From Anarhynchus alexandrinus (taxonomy: Eukaryota; Chordata; Aves; Charadriiformes; Charadriidae), in assembly GCA_008711295.1 (NCBI GenBank), contig VUYV01000017.1, positions 1,491,500-1,555,499 on the forward strand: a stretch of 64,000 nucleotides of DNA, given 5' to 3'. The notes below the pieces were generated by a model. The model ran no database searches and was not told where the DNA came from. It was given only the letters and a program-made list of their open reading frames with translations. The position numbers and the translations under genes were made by a program. Shown here piece by piece: positions 52,152 through 64,000 of this stretch; the first letter of the stretch is position 1, and every line of letters starts with the position of its first letter.

Positions 52152-55100
52152 CTACAAGAAGGGAAATGAAAAGCACCAATTAGTCATTGTACATGTTTGG
52201 CAATATATCACACGCTTAAAACCACTGATGCCTGGTAGAGCCACGCTACTAAACTGTAATGAAATTACCAATCAAATATGAAAGACTAAGTCATTTTTTG
52301 CTTCTAAGGTGAAATGCACAAGCAATATTTTGGTTACAGCACCCTGGAAAGAAAGCATGCATCTTGCAATAGCTGTGTCACCCTGCACTGCCTTCCCAAT
52401 TTAAATCCTCTTTGTTTAAACAACAGTCTGTGTGAAGGTACAGAAACAAAGCTCCAGGCATGTCACCATACACCAGCCACATCAGTTACAGAAACACAGC
52501 AGTAAGGGTTTAAGGAAAAGTAACCTGGTACTAGTTTGAACTGGGAAATTCAGCAGAAGCCCATGTGAGCTAAGTGGTAGCACTATGTAAACCAGATATC
52601 GGTTTACATGAAAGACACATGGAAGTACTTTATAGATTGCAGTAAAAGGGGAGACATCTACAGGCTGCTTTGTCTCATTTCCCTGAATGGGCTTTTTAAA
52701 AAATTCTCATCTTGCAAGGACTCATACATACTCTCAACCCTTACCAAGTAAAGACGCTCCAATTGCAGCTAAGTTCATGCCTGCACCACTACGGCACATA
52801 AGACAGCTCGTTTCCTCCACAGCAATTCAGCAAAGATGTTCCATCACTACGGTTTAGATACTTGTTTTTGCAGTTCCAATTCACCTGGCATGTTTAATCT
52901 CCCAAAGGAGCAAACTTTCCAAAACCACAGGCGCCCACATACAGAGACACCGTTCCTTCCACCGAGACATCCCACCTCACCACCACACACAGGTACAGTC
53001 CCAATCACCTGCACCCTGGGGCTGTGCTGATGTCGAATGGTTGCACAACTACACTGCTACAACATTTGACAGCTATGGAGGGATGGGACGGCAGAACAAT
53101 TTATCTATCTCTAGCACGGTTGCTCAAGAGAGTTTTGAAGATTATTTTCAGGGAAAAGGCACCTCTCATCATCCAGGTTTTAATTAAGTACTTCCCTAAA
53201 GCTTTGGTATGAACATACAAAGTGATCGTTGTCCCAGTTTGTAAAACTACAGAGATGTGGGCTTAATGGAATACAAGGGAATTATACCAGGTAAGAATTA
53301 AAGAGTTTTTATTATAAATTAATAAACAAACACTGAAAGCATATTACAGACCAATGTCCCTACATATATATATTATTCTAATCCTTCACAAATCCCTAAA
53401 GAGCCTCCTAAGGGTTAATCGTCTTCATAAACTAAAATAACAAGCAGCATTTGAAGGGAAACTACAATGGTCTGTCTGTGGGCAGAGGGAAGGGGAGATG
53501 AAGTGGGAGCCCTTAGACTCTGGAAAGATAAACCATAAATGCAACATCTGTTACAAAACCAGAAATCCAAAAGCCTCAAGTTAAGGTGAGCTTTAAAACA
53601 GCATTCAGTGCTCTTAAGTTACCCCAAGGTAATGGGAGTTAATTTCTTCCCCCCCTCTGTCAAACACTTCCCCAATACGTTTAGAAATACTTTCAGCTAT
53701 TTATGTAAAATATGAACTTGTTTACACTGCATGTTAGCTATTCATGATACCCTAAAAATGCTTTTCTTATGTTTCAATGGGAGTGCATTCCAAGATTTAT
53801 CTCCATTTACATAGTATTAAAAAATGTAATGTATTAGGAAACTTGAGATGATAGAAAACATTATACCCTTGGAACTATATATTCACAGATAATAGGAAGT
53901 AGCACAATAATTGTATTTCTGTATAACCTCCTGTTCTAAACTTTCATATGAAGCATTACAGCAGTTTCCTGTAAAAATTCTGAATACCCTTCATCTTCAT
54001 GATGTTCAGCTGATAGTTACACAACCTGGACCACTGTTCAAGGATGCAAAAAACCTGACTTTCAACCATACCCAGCATGTCATGGCCCCTTGACATGGTG
54101 CCAAGATTGTTCAGGTATTTCTCATGGATTAATTTTGCTTCAACAGGTTTCACTTTTGCACACTGTGCCACAACTAGCATAAACTCTGTATCAGGTACTC
54201 TCTGTAATTCAGCTGAAGAGAGTGTTTATGCCCACACCTGATCCAGAGCAGCTTGAAAGCACAGTGAGTGTGCAGCACCAAAGGACAGGACTAGGACATG
54301 GCTTGAGCTCCAAGATGAACTAGTGACAACTTTGAGGGAGCTGCTCTTCTTTGTCAGAGGATCAAACAAAACTGAGAAATCCTTTGGGAACTAAGATTTA
54401 TCACATGCCTTACTGTTTTCCCCACCAGGTGGAAAGAATGCCTCAGTTTTGGTTTTTACCCCAAACACATCACAGCATACATGCATACACAATCATCTGA
54501 CTCCTACACATCCAAGACCAACCAAAACAAAAAAACATTACGCTGCACACCCATTTTTTTCCCTTAAGGGGAGAACAAACCACACCTAACAGGTATTAAT
54601 AAGAACACCAAACATGAGAAAACATTCTGATACAATGGGGATTTAAAAAAATATGTATGTAACACTAAGCAAAATTTGAATCTGTATAAAATGGATTTAT
54701 GTATCTCATATCAAAAAGTAATTGTTCTTAACTACGTTGCAAATGTCAATCTAAATTAATTCCCAGGCAGAAAACTGACTCAGTGATTAGTATAACTGAG
54801 TGCTAAATAGAAGCAAAGAAAAGCAGAAATGAAAACAAACATGGTAAAACAGTTAAGCAGAAATATTGCATATACATTTACTGATAAAGCTGTCGTTTTC
54901 ACAGGAAGCTTTAACCTTGGTAACATTTTACATTTAAACAAAGCTTGCTATGCAACAGATATTTCTTAAATTCCCAAAGACACGGTTTCACCAATTTTTC
55001 ACAGAACGTCTACATACTTCACAGCATACCTTAGCTTGACAAGTTCTCCACAGGAAGGTAAGACACGTATTCCATCTCCTCTCCTTTTCCATCTTAATAT

Positions 55101-58100
55101 TGTTCAACACCTCCTCCCACACACCCCTCCAACACACACACCTCCCTCCAGCAGACAGCAGCCAGATTCACTTATCTAAAGAGGAATTTATGCTGGTCTG
55201 AAAAAACATCAGCCCCCTCAACTGCGAGGACATGCCTGGATAACTTATTGAGATATGCCTCAGATGTTGTGTCAAACACTTCAAAGTCAGTTAAAGATGC
55301 CCTGTATAGCACCAGAAGCGTAGTTACATTCTTGCTGGGAAGGAGACATTATTTTAAAATAAATTTGAATTTGAAGGTAACATTTCCAGTGGTAAAGACA
55401 CTATTTTCCTGGTGAATACATGCTACATTTTTGGACAGAAAGCCTTTAAAAAGTCAAAAGCAATGTTCAATCTTGGTAGACTTCACTGGCATAAGTTCTT
55501 ATAATTGCTAAAGGAAATAGCTAAGGCTATGTCTGCATGGCACAAAGCACCGTGCTAATTAACCCTGCAGAGACACTAATTAATCTGGGCAGGGCGCCAC
55601 GGTAACATGACTACTCTGCTGCCTTGGGAATCTCCCCATGCCGATGTACTGTGCCATTTGGTCACCACCACCCCCCAAAGCATCCCCTTTCACATGAAAG
55701 AGCCTTACACCAAAGATAAACCCCCCACGGAGGGGTGTTTCCTCTCAGCAGCTGTCATACAGCTCTTTTTTATTCAAGTCTGTGACCTACAGCAGACAAT
55801 ACCAAGCTGTACATTGCACCAATTCTTAACGAACAGTAAAATCATCAACCGGTATTACTGAGGATCCCAGGCTGCTACGAGGAGAAACATGAGAGGGTAT
55901 ATTGATGGACAGTCTCCTTTGCCCAAGGAGAGAAGGTCCAGGACAGCATGTGAGAGGAGCTATGTGTAATGATAATGGTGATTGTCTGCCCATCACCTGC
56001 AGCAGTTCATCCCACAGCATTTTAATTTCTCAGCTGGTTTCAAAACAGAGCAAGGAGAGACCCTGTAGTGCTAGTGTGAACGTTCTCGAGTTAGTAAGTT
56101 CTAAATAGGAGATAATGATGTGGTTGTTAGCCCATAAAAAAAGTTAAGCTGTTGCCAAAGCAACTTTCCTTTCAACATTCTGGTGATCAAACAAGTCTTG
56201 AGCTAAAGCCAGAACACCTTATCTGCTGTACCTGATGCCACCTCTTGGTACAGAGACCAGCTCTTCACGTACTGCAAATGGACTTTGAGCTTCTTGTGAC
56301 TTGTTAAAACGTGCCATAAGGAATAACGTACTCCGCAGTAGCTTGAGGTGCCTGTGCCAATAGGAACTGATTTTTGAGCATCCAGAGAACAAGAGGGAAG
56401 GGGAACATCTGATATACAACACAACCTGCAGCAGAACGTAGCCTTGTAGCCTGCCCAACAACACAGAATGGAAAGATACAGAAGGGTCATTCACTGTGGC
56501 ACAAACAGGCCAAAGTCAGGGAAAAGCATTTTACTGCCAAGCAGGACAGAATTTCAGAGTCTGAACAGACCCCGTCCAGTCCCCTCTTCCTCCTCCTCAC
56601 CAATCCACATCTGAAAATGAGACATTCCCAAAACAATCCTGTTCATATGGCTTCTTCAAGAAATGCAGACCTACTGCAAAGCACAGCCCCATGAATTTAT
56701 GCATGAGTTACTTTAGCAAGGGGACTCGCATTGCTCGCAAATGGAATACACCGGCTCAGCTAGAACCTGGCAGGCAAAGCTGGCTTCTCACGTTTCGGTC
56801 CCTTTGCACAGGCAGAGGTCGCAGCACGAGAAAGGGCAGCTTCACCTTGGTCCAGGGTTTGCACTACAGCAGTCAGAAACCGGTGACTGATTTCAACAAG
56901 TAGGCTGTTTCTTGTGGCGAAAGCACAGGGACAACTGTTAGTCCAGTATGAAGCGCGCTGCATTGAGACAGGGAGAAACCACATCAAATAAGCAGCATCA
57001 AAACCCTCCTTGAGCCTTTCATGCTCTCGTCAGAGCGGACAAGTACTCAAATTAAGTCAGCATGGATGAATACAAATCCTACACCACTATAAAAAGCATA
57101 ATTATTAATTTATGAGAAATTAAACTGCATTTGATAAGTAGGTGTTAAAGAAGCACTTAGACCCAAAGTATGTCAGTTCCTGAAAAATGGAAAGGTGTCC
57201 TAAGAGACACATTAGCTACCTGATCGCTTTCAAAGACAGTAAGACTTTTTCACAGGCATCTGGTGCACATGCACGTTTGAGACTGACTAATAAAAGGCTG
57301 TCTCCTTCAAAACTTTTTTTTTGGCACAAAGGCTTGAGCGTGAATTATACAGAGTAAAAGTGACAATCTAGGTAAACACTTCAGTCTCCAACCAAAAAAA
57401 CTGGTCAAAATTGTGACAAAACAGTAAAACCCAGCAAGCCATACAAACAGATGTGCTGAATCTTAACAACTTTAGCTGTCAAGTCAGGTGAGTTTCTTAT
57501 TCACTGTACCCTCAGAAGCCAGATGTGTCCCACTGCCTCCTCCAGTACCTTCCCTATACAAACTGTGAAGTTCACCATGGGCTTTCTGAATGGAGATCTT
57601 TGCTTGGTAGGACAAACACTGCTGTGACACAACCACCACTGCAATGGAGATCTTCAGGTGGCAGACAGCAGTTTGGGCTTTAACCAGAAATCGACAAACT
57701 TCTGTAAAAAAATGGCACAAATATCCAGTATCTAACAACTGAGGCTGCTGCCATAGGTGAAGCTTCACTGACAGTGATAGAGCTCACCCAGTGCTTTCTT
57801 TTATCCCATCTGCAGGGAAATCACTGCTCACAGATTTCATCCCCCACATATAGGGACTCATGTCCAGATTTGTTTGTGGGGAACTTTTTCCCTTCTTTTT
57901 CACAGGTTCCTTTCTGCAGGCAGATCTAATTCTTTGTTCTCTGTCTACAAGCCTAAGCTACCAAAACTCAGCCCAGATTCAAAAACATAATGTATTACCT
58001 AGGGCTTTAAAGGAGGATGGGCTTTACAAGGCCAGTTTAGTTGAGATATTTGATGTTAAGCAAGGAACGGAGGGAGAAGGGGGTGTCACAACTGAAGCAC

Positions 58101-60102
58101 TGGTGTGAAGTTACCTAAAAGTGGTTCAAGAACGAAGGAAAACTGGTAAGAGGCTCAGCTACAGATAATCTTCGTTTAACTTTTTTCAAATACACCAGTT
58201 ATACCCTGTACTACATCCCTTATCCGGTTATATCCTCTGCTTGTTCACACTACCGTATCATGAAGCACTTCTGACAAGCAACAACACACATGATAAATCT
58301 GTGCTTGCTTCCTTAAGGAGAGCAGAGATTAGGAAAGGGCATGAAGGTCATTCTTTTGTCTTTCAATGAAGAGGAACTGGGAAGGTGGAGAATGAAACCG
58401 AAAGGCACAATAAAACACTATCTTCCTTGCCTGGTGCCTGGGTCAGATGTCCTCTCACCTGCCCGTGGGACACAGGTACAGGGACAAAGGCTACTTCCAA
58501 TGAGAGCCACCTGCTTACTCCTCTGGTTCCATCTGAGCTGGGTGAGCAGAGGAAGGGAGGGAAAGGGGCCTGCCAGCTGTTAAATGGCAGAAGACACATC
58601 ACTAAGTAATCTTAACCTTCAAAATTAAGTTACAGACCTGATTACCATTATCTCCTGAAACAGCAGCTCAGAAACACTAGTAACTGTGAGGAATCCCAAA
58701 AATTCTTAATTGCTAGATTTCCAGTGACAAAAGCAAACCTCCGTAAAGACTCTGCTCTTTCTTTTTGTGCTACTTCCCCATCCTCATGGAAAATGAAAAC
58801 ATTCCCCAGCTGTCAGGCATCACTACATGTCTTCATGGGTATAACAAAGCTGTAGCTAACAACAATGAAATAGGCAGCCAATCTGCTCTAGAACCACACC
58901 AAGAACCTACATCTTAGGGAGTCCATATCCTCACATATCCATCTCTGCATCTAGGCCTGGAGGCTGAAGCTCCCCTTACTTTGGGACAAGCCACATCCCA
59001 AGACTTCGAGTTGGCAGGAAAAAAGACAACAGGGCTCACGTCCTCCTCTGGCACCAAGGCAAACCTTGGACCAGGTCACTTGGCTTTGCAGCTTGGGCTT
59101 TCCGTATGCGTGTTGCCTAGCTGCCTTTGGGATTTTCAAACAGATCTTACCGCCATCTCCCCAGTGATATTGCAGAGCTTATATTCTTAAGGGATGGGAT
59201 TTTTGGAAGGGCTAGGGTAGACCAGCCTCCAAAATCCAGCACTGTTTGGAAATAACCCTCAACACCCACCACATACTCCTGTAATAGCTCTGAGAAATTT
59301 CCAGTGCTGAACCAAGATGAAAATAAGCTTCTGGTCGTATTTGCAGCCTAAAGCTTTGAAAACACAAGGAACTGATGAACCCCAGACTGCACAGTGCTAT
59401 TGGGTGGTACAGTCCTCACTACAGCAGGCTACAACAAGAGAGATCCTCAAAAGCGATACTCACATATGACTGAGGGCCACTGCCATGGCAATGCTGTTCC
59501 CCTTGTGCAAACAGGAAAAAAAAATAAATACGACAGCTGTCCCATCAGATGTTCTGAATCAATGACTTGAACAAGAAAAGCTAAAAAAAACCCTAATTCT
59601 GAATTTACCTCCTGTGAAGAAAACCAATTCAGAATAACTACATCTTAAAGAGCACCATGTTCAAGACATGGCAATTCACTTCAGATGAGGGGTGGTAGAC
59701 AAAAATAAGCACCTTTCTAGGGATTCGGTGACCATGAAATTTAAGCAAACAAGCATGTGGCCTTAAGGGAAAGGACAGATTATTCTCCAGAGTCCCACCA
59801 CCAGCTCTTAAGAGAATAGCTTTCCCCAATTTCATTTCAAGCCCTATCACTTGAAGGCTGTGTCCCTCAGAAACAAAGCAGGGGAGTAGCTGGTCCTAGC
59901 ATAAGCAAGAAAGACTAGCAAGAGGAGGACAAGCACCAGACGTGCAATGCTGGTTAGGATGTTATTCTGTTGCAATTGTTATGGCTAGCATATTCAGCAA
60001 AGGCACAAATTAGAAACTCCACAAAAGAAGGTATACACAAATGGCAATATTCCTGTCCCTTCTGCCAAAAAATAAGCAAGGAGACTAATTACAATAATAG
60101 TA

Positions 60103-60146
60103 CTCTCTCTATATATATATACACACACACACACAGAAAAAAAAAA
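60103..60146. repeat. Compound microsatellite (CT)n(AT)n(AC)n plus A-run
   Basis: Consecutive (CT)4, (AT)5 and (AC)7 tracts followed by AG and ten A. Compound dinucleotide repeats of this kind are common in vertebrate introns and usually polymorphic in length. Confidence 0.93.
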
Positions 60147-60691
60147 TACACTAAACACTGGATTTTCAGGCTCTAGCTCACGGACATTAAAGTTGGAGTC
60201 TAACAACCTAATCTCTCAAACTAGACTGGGGGGAAAAAGTGAACTGTGTGTTTTTCAACATATGTTTCCCTCAAACAGCCAAAAGAATAATATAAAGTTG
60301 CAAAAATCCCCTCTACCCACACAGTCCATAAAACATGAAGGTCATGGAGCAAAGCGACCTCAACCGATTCCGCCCGAAAAGTGGCGGGCTCTCCTGTGCA
60401 AGCACAGCCAGCAGAAGGCACGGGGGTAGTGGGTGGGAAGGACAGAGTGGAAAAGCCGATGGAAAAGCCAGCGCAAGTTTTGCAGCAACACTGCTTTATG
60501 GTGTCGGCGTGAGGGCTCGCCATGCTGGCAGGTACTCAGGGCCACTGCAGATGAAAAATCGCCAACTTAATCGTCGTCCCACCACGGCATCTGCCTAGCA
60601 GGCTTTGATTTGTGCGGGGCTGGCCAGGTTGCTGCTGCAGTTTGCAAACAGTTTGTCCAGCAGAAAGAGATACCGACGGAGAGATTTCACT

Positions 60692-60729
60692 CACACAAAC
60701 ACACAAACACACACACTCTCTCTCTCTCT
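60692..60729. repeat. CA-rich then (CT)n microsatellite
   Basis: CACACAAACACACAAACAC leads into (AC)n and then (TC)n for a total of about 38 bp. Ordinary simple-sequence repeat. Confidence 0.92.
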
Positions 60730-60924
60730 GAAATACTTCCCCAACATTAAGTACTGCCATTCAACAACAAATCACCACTTCAAGCCACAAGCACTCTCCC
60801 GTTTGGATATATTTTAAATAGTCCATTAGATTGTAACAAGGAAACCTACTCAGTGACACAAACCAGATCAGATTTCACTATTTCACGAAAAAGAAAAGAA
60901 CAGAAAAAAAGAGACTAAACTTAC

Positions 60925-60981
60925 AGGGCTGTTAGTCCACCGTTTCTCTCTAGCACACCGTACATCACTGAACGGCAATGC
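60925..60981 (-). other. Candidate spliced exon, 57 nt
   Basis: On minus, the acceptor CAAGTTACTGTTTCAG precedes and the near-consensus donor CCCT|GTAAGTTT follows. The donor is strong; the pyrimidine tract is broken by purines. Its length is a multiple of three and two frames are open. One frame contains an ATG (60963-60961) that reads M-Y-G-V-L and leaves the exon in phase 2. If spliced directly to 7317-7433 it would make a 47-codon ORF ending in TAA near the end of that exon. If spliced to 52018-52151 it would end at a TAG in that exon. Leader exon with an upstream ORF is my preferred reading; chance is possible. Confidence 0.3.
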
Positions 60982-62283
60982 CTGAAACAGTAACTTGACC
61001 TCTCTGGGAAGGTGGGCGGTATTATACAAGCTGAAACACTAGAAACATGCATAATTATGCTGGGTATTTGCCACACATTCTTTCATCCGTGAACAAATAT
61101 GAATGGAAAAGTCACACTGACACTCCAGGCTTAGACTATGCCCAAACCATCAATTAAGAAGATTTTTCATGATGAGGCCCTGAGAGGACAAAATTTTTTA
61201 GGGCAGGAGAAATTTCCTTTGGGCTTAAGCTGTGCATATGTTACAGACACACAATGACAGCGCTGCCAGCTCGAAGCCAAGACAACAGTGGACTACACCA
61301 GGGATTTTCAGCTTTCTTGGCCACCACTGACAACTTAGCCCATCACGTTGTTCTCCTCCAACCTCACGCACCCATTCATGCAGCACTGCCAAGGATGCCT
61401 GCTAGGGCACCAGTTGCATCCTGACACTAATCATCCATCCGTTCCTGCACAGTGACAGCTCTTACACAGCTGTGCAGCGTCTGCCTGCTGCTCTGCACAA
61501 CCACGCACCTCCGTCAGACCAAGGGCCTTTAGCAGAAGCAGTCCATCCATGGGGCTGGGTGGGATGAAAACACTACTGGGAGGACAGACGGGGCCAGTGA
61601 ATGAAGAGAAGGCACCATGCTTGCTCCTAGCTGCACCGGCAGCCACAGCTCACATCACAGCTGCTTACGCTTATAGCAATATCCCCTTCACATCAAGCAT
61701 ACAGAATGCCCTCTGTATGTAGCCTTCTCTTCCCTTCAAGGAAAGCAGCGTTCACCTCTTGAGTTTTGGGTGGCAGAACCAGAAGCCAATGAAATACCGT
61801 GAGCCAATATTCACAGCCAGAGCCTAGTGAAATACACAACACTTTCAGAACTTTTAAGGCTAGAAGACAATACAAAATGCATTTTTTTCTTAACAGGGAG
61901 AAAATGCAGTTCCCAAAGACAGAAGAACTGTGCACATTTGTCTAACTACACTCTTCTCCTGTTACATTAAGTTTTCTTATTCCTCAAACTCAAGACCTAG
62001 CCACACTCCTGACCAAGTGAGATGCAGCAACACCTACAGTTGCTGTGATCCCAGCTGGCCCTCAACTTATTTTGATATCAACATCCACATGTTGCTGTTC
62101 TGGGCAACTGACTTGCCCATCCCCTGTCCACAAATGAAATGCTTCCTGTGTTCTTGATTCAGCCCATTTCATTCCTGGTGCTTGCCACAAATAGGTGTGG
62201 AATACACAGTATTTATTTCAGCTAATTCCCCATGCATGAGGGACAATGCATGCATCTGGAACACTGTTCCAGCAAAGAGACAT

Positions 62284-62303
62284 GAATTATTCTAGAATAA
62301 TTC
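62284..62303. repeat. Perfect 20-bp palindrome
   Basis: GAATTATTCTAGAATAATTC equals its own reverse complement, centred on TCTAGA. It could extrude as a short cruciform or bind a symmetric dimer (the inner TTCTAGAA is a tail-to-tail heat-shock-element-like pair). No promoter features are seen nearby. Confidence 0.9.
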
Positions 62304-62791
62304 TTCTAGCCCAGCTCCCTCTGTCTCTTCGCCTTCATTATACACTTTCAAAACCTTTAAAGATTGTAGCAATGCATATAGTGATGTACCTCTTGATATA
62401 TGTAAGTCAGATTTTGCTGTTTCCAAGATATGCATTTCCCCTCTATGCAGGATAACCATATATGTCAGGGAACACGAGTTGCCACAATGCCCACACAGAA
62501 GGAAAGTAAAATTTGAGAGCAAAATTTTTCCACATGTATATGAAATCTCAATATATGAAAATTGGTCAGTGTCAAGTTATTAAGACAACATAAGCAGAAC
62601 TTGCTGGAGATTTCTTTCGTTAGTTTTAGACCTGCCTTTGCAAATAGTGGTTTATTCAGAGGTTAAACCCTGCATACTTTTTTTTACACACTTCTGAAAA
62701 CTGCAGACAGCTTTATTTTGAAGTTTCTCTCCCCCTTCCCTATAACCTAAAAATCATTAAAAGATGACAGAGCAACCCTCTTAAAACTTAC

Positions 62792-62818
62792 CTAAGGTAT
62801 CTATTCAAAATGTCTGAC
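62792..62818 (-). other. Weak candidate exon with perfect donor
   Basis: On minus, GCATTTTCATCACATAG (with a TTGACTTAA branch-like site upstream) precedes a 27-nt segment that ends ACCTTAG|GTAAGTTTT, one of the best donors in the window. Short; one frame open. It could be the upstream-most leader exon of the same hypothetical minus-strand transcript, or a chance pair. Confidence 0.15.
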
Positions 62819-64000
62819 CTATGTGATGAAAATGCTTTAAGTCAAATAGAAGTGGTTTGTGGCCACAAGACAGGAAAATTCCTGTGCATTTCAGCACAGA
62901 AACTGCTACAGAGCAGAGATCTGAATTTGCATCAAATCCTGGTTGGAACAATTTAATTGCCACTACGCAAGAGCAGGAATTTCTCAAGTCTTTTCCAGTA
63001 TTTGATTTTCCAGTAAATATAAGAAGGGAAAAGTCAACAATATAGTTTTAAGATTCCAATTTAGAAGTGGTTTGATTACAACCTCCCCCAAGTCATTCTC
63101 CTGGGAAAGAGTTGTTGGAGCACAGATCTAATTAGGGCTTGTCAGTTAAGCTTCTTCTCCTGCTTTGTTCAGAAAACCTAGACAAATGGCTTATCCATGG
63201 ACAGACCTGGGGGCCTTTCACAAATATTTTGTATTCCACTGCAAGCTTAGGCACATTACATAAACATCTGGAGTACCCACTAAAAATGTGAACGCCTCCC
63301 CCTCTGCCCTGCAGTGAGTGTCTTCACGACACTGTTTCATCAGCAGTGACAGAAAGAAAACAATATTGTAGAGGGCTTTGATCCAAAAAAAATGTTGTAA
63401 TCTGTAGCTTGTCTATACATACACAAGGGTTTGGGGGAAAAGGGAGGAGGGGAAATTCAGGTGCATAAACAAGTTTTCCAATCCTCCTTATCAGTGCTTA
63501 ACTTCTGAAAGAAAGAAATTATCTTGTATCATTAATAATAAGAGACTGTTTCTGGAGGGGCTGGAGACTAGACTGCTCTGGGGGAAAATGGCAGTGAGAC
63601 TCGGGTATGTTCATCTTTTCCCTGGAGGTGCAGTCCAGTTTGGAAGTGCTTTGGGCATCCAGAACCTAAGACCAAGTCATCCTGGTGTACTCCAACGCCA
63701 TCGCAGACTGAAGCAAAGAGAAAACTACAGACATGTATGAAACATGGGCATCTACAAAAGCTCCCAGCTGTGTTGACCATGCCAGGGCCCATAATTAATA
63801 AGCCAGTTGCTCACAGTGCCGCAGATACTTGGATACCACATTTTACAGCACAGCTGGATTAGAGCCAAGGAGCTGTGTGCTGTGTGAGCCAAACTATAAG
63901 GAGGGAGAGGCTCACAGTCATCTCTGGGATGCTTTCCCCCAGATCCTAAACCAGCAGCATCAGCACCTTCAGCTTAGACTCCAAAGATGCCTGCAGAATT

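Larger units (their letters stand above)
49946..64000. other. Long noncoding stretch with candidate leader exons
   Basis: About 14 kb without a complete gene. It contains two of the better minus-strand exon candidates (52018-52151 and 60925-60981), several microsatellites (51532-51551, 51853-51879, 60103-60146, 60692-60729), a perfect 20-bp palindrome at 62284-62303, and moderately CpG-enriched DNA near 50430-50720 and 60340-60600. Short open runs in all frames are unremarkable. The right edge (63100-64000) shows nothing recognisable. Confidence 0.5.

Noticed and set aside
53226..53300. LTR-like start resembling TGTCCCAGTTTG
   Set aside because: Only about a dozen bases resemble avian ERV LTR starts. 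No matching LTR end, primer-binding site or internal region follows.
1..64000. Bacterial or phage-type systems, CRISPR arrays, tRNA or rRNA genes
   Set aside because: Nothing of the kind was seen. Gene density, CR1 elements and microsatellites all fit vertebrate nuclear DNA.

Overview
This window reads as vertebrate nuclear DNA, most likely from a bird. The firmest evidence is five fragments of CR1, the chicken-repeat-type LINE that dominates avian and reptile genomes. Two of them keep readable ORF2 C-termini (2255-2836 on plus, 49199-49945 on minus) and three are short 3' stubs. There is no operon-like packing, no dense set of ribosome binding sites, no tRNA or rRNA gene that I can recognise, no CRISPR array, and no complete protein-coding gene outside the CR1 remnants. 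Apart from those remnants, long open runs are rare and resemble no family I know.

The layout is mostly unique, moderately AT-rich noncoding DNA, broken up by microsatellites, homopolymers and a few CpG-rich patches (about 7945-8245, 9350-9660, 17333-17470 and 43150-43345). This is what a large intron or intergenic interval looks like. Several short segments have the form of spliced exons, with a pyrimidine tract and AG acceptor on one side and a good GT donor on the other. The best four are on the minus strand: 60925-60981, 52018-52151, 32931-33001 and 7317-7433. Three of these have stops in every frame, or an in-frame stop followed by an ATG in good context, so they resemble untranslated leader exons more than internal coding exons. 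My inference is that the window may lie inside the long 5' region of a minus-strand gene transcribed right to left. In that model the exon at 7317-7433 would carry either the last leader sequence or the true start codon, and the body of the gene would lie beyond the left edge. I cannot name the gene. GT-AG pairs this short also arise by chance, and I list competing plus-strand pairs to show the noise level.

I found no sign of a novel multi-gene system, a defence locus or a foreign island. What deserves checking is the putative exon chain, the CpG-rich patches just upstream of the 7317-7433 exon, a strong G-quadruplex motif on the minus strand at 38802-38825, a few perfect hairpins and palindromes, and a possible regulatory patch around 36720-37350.
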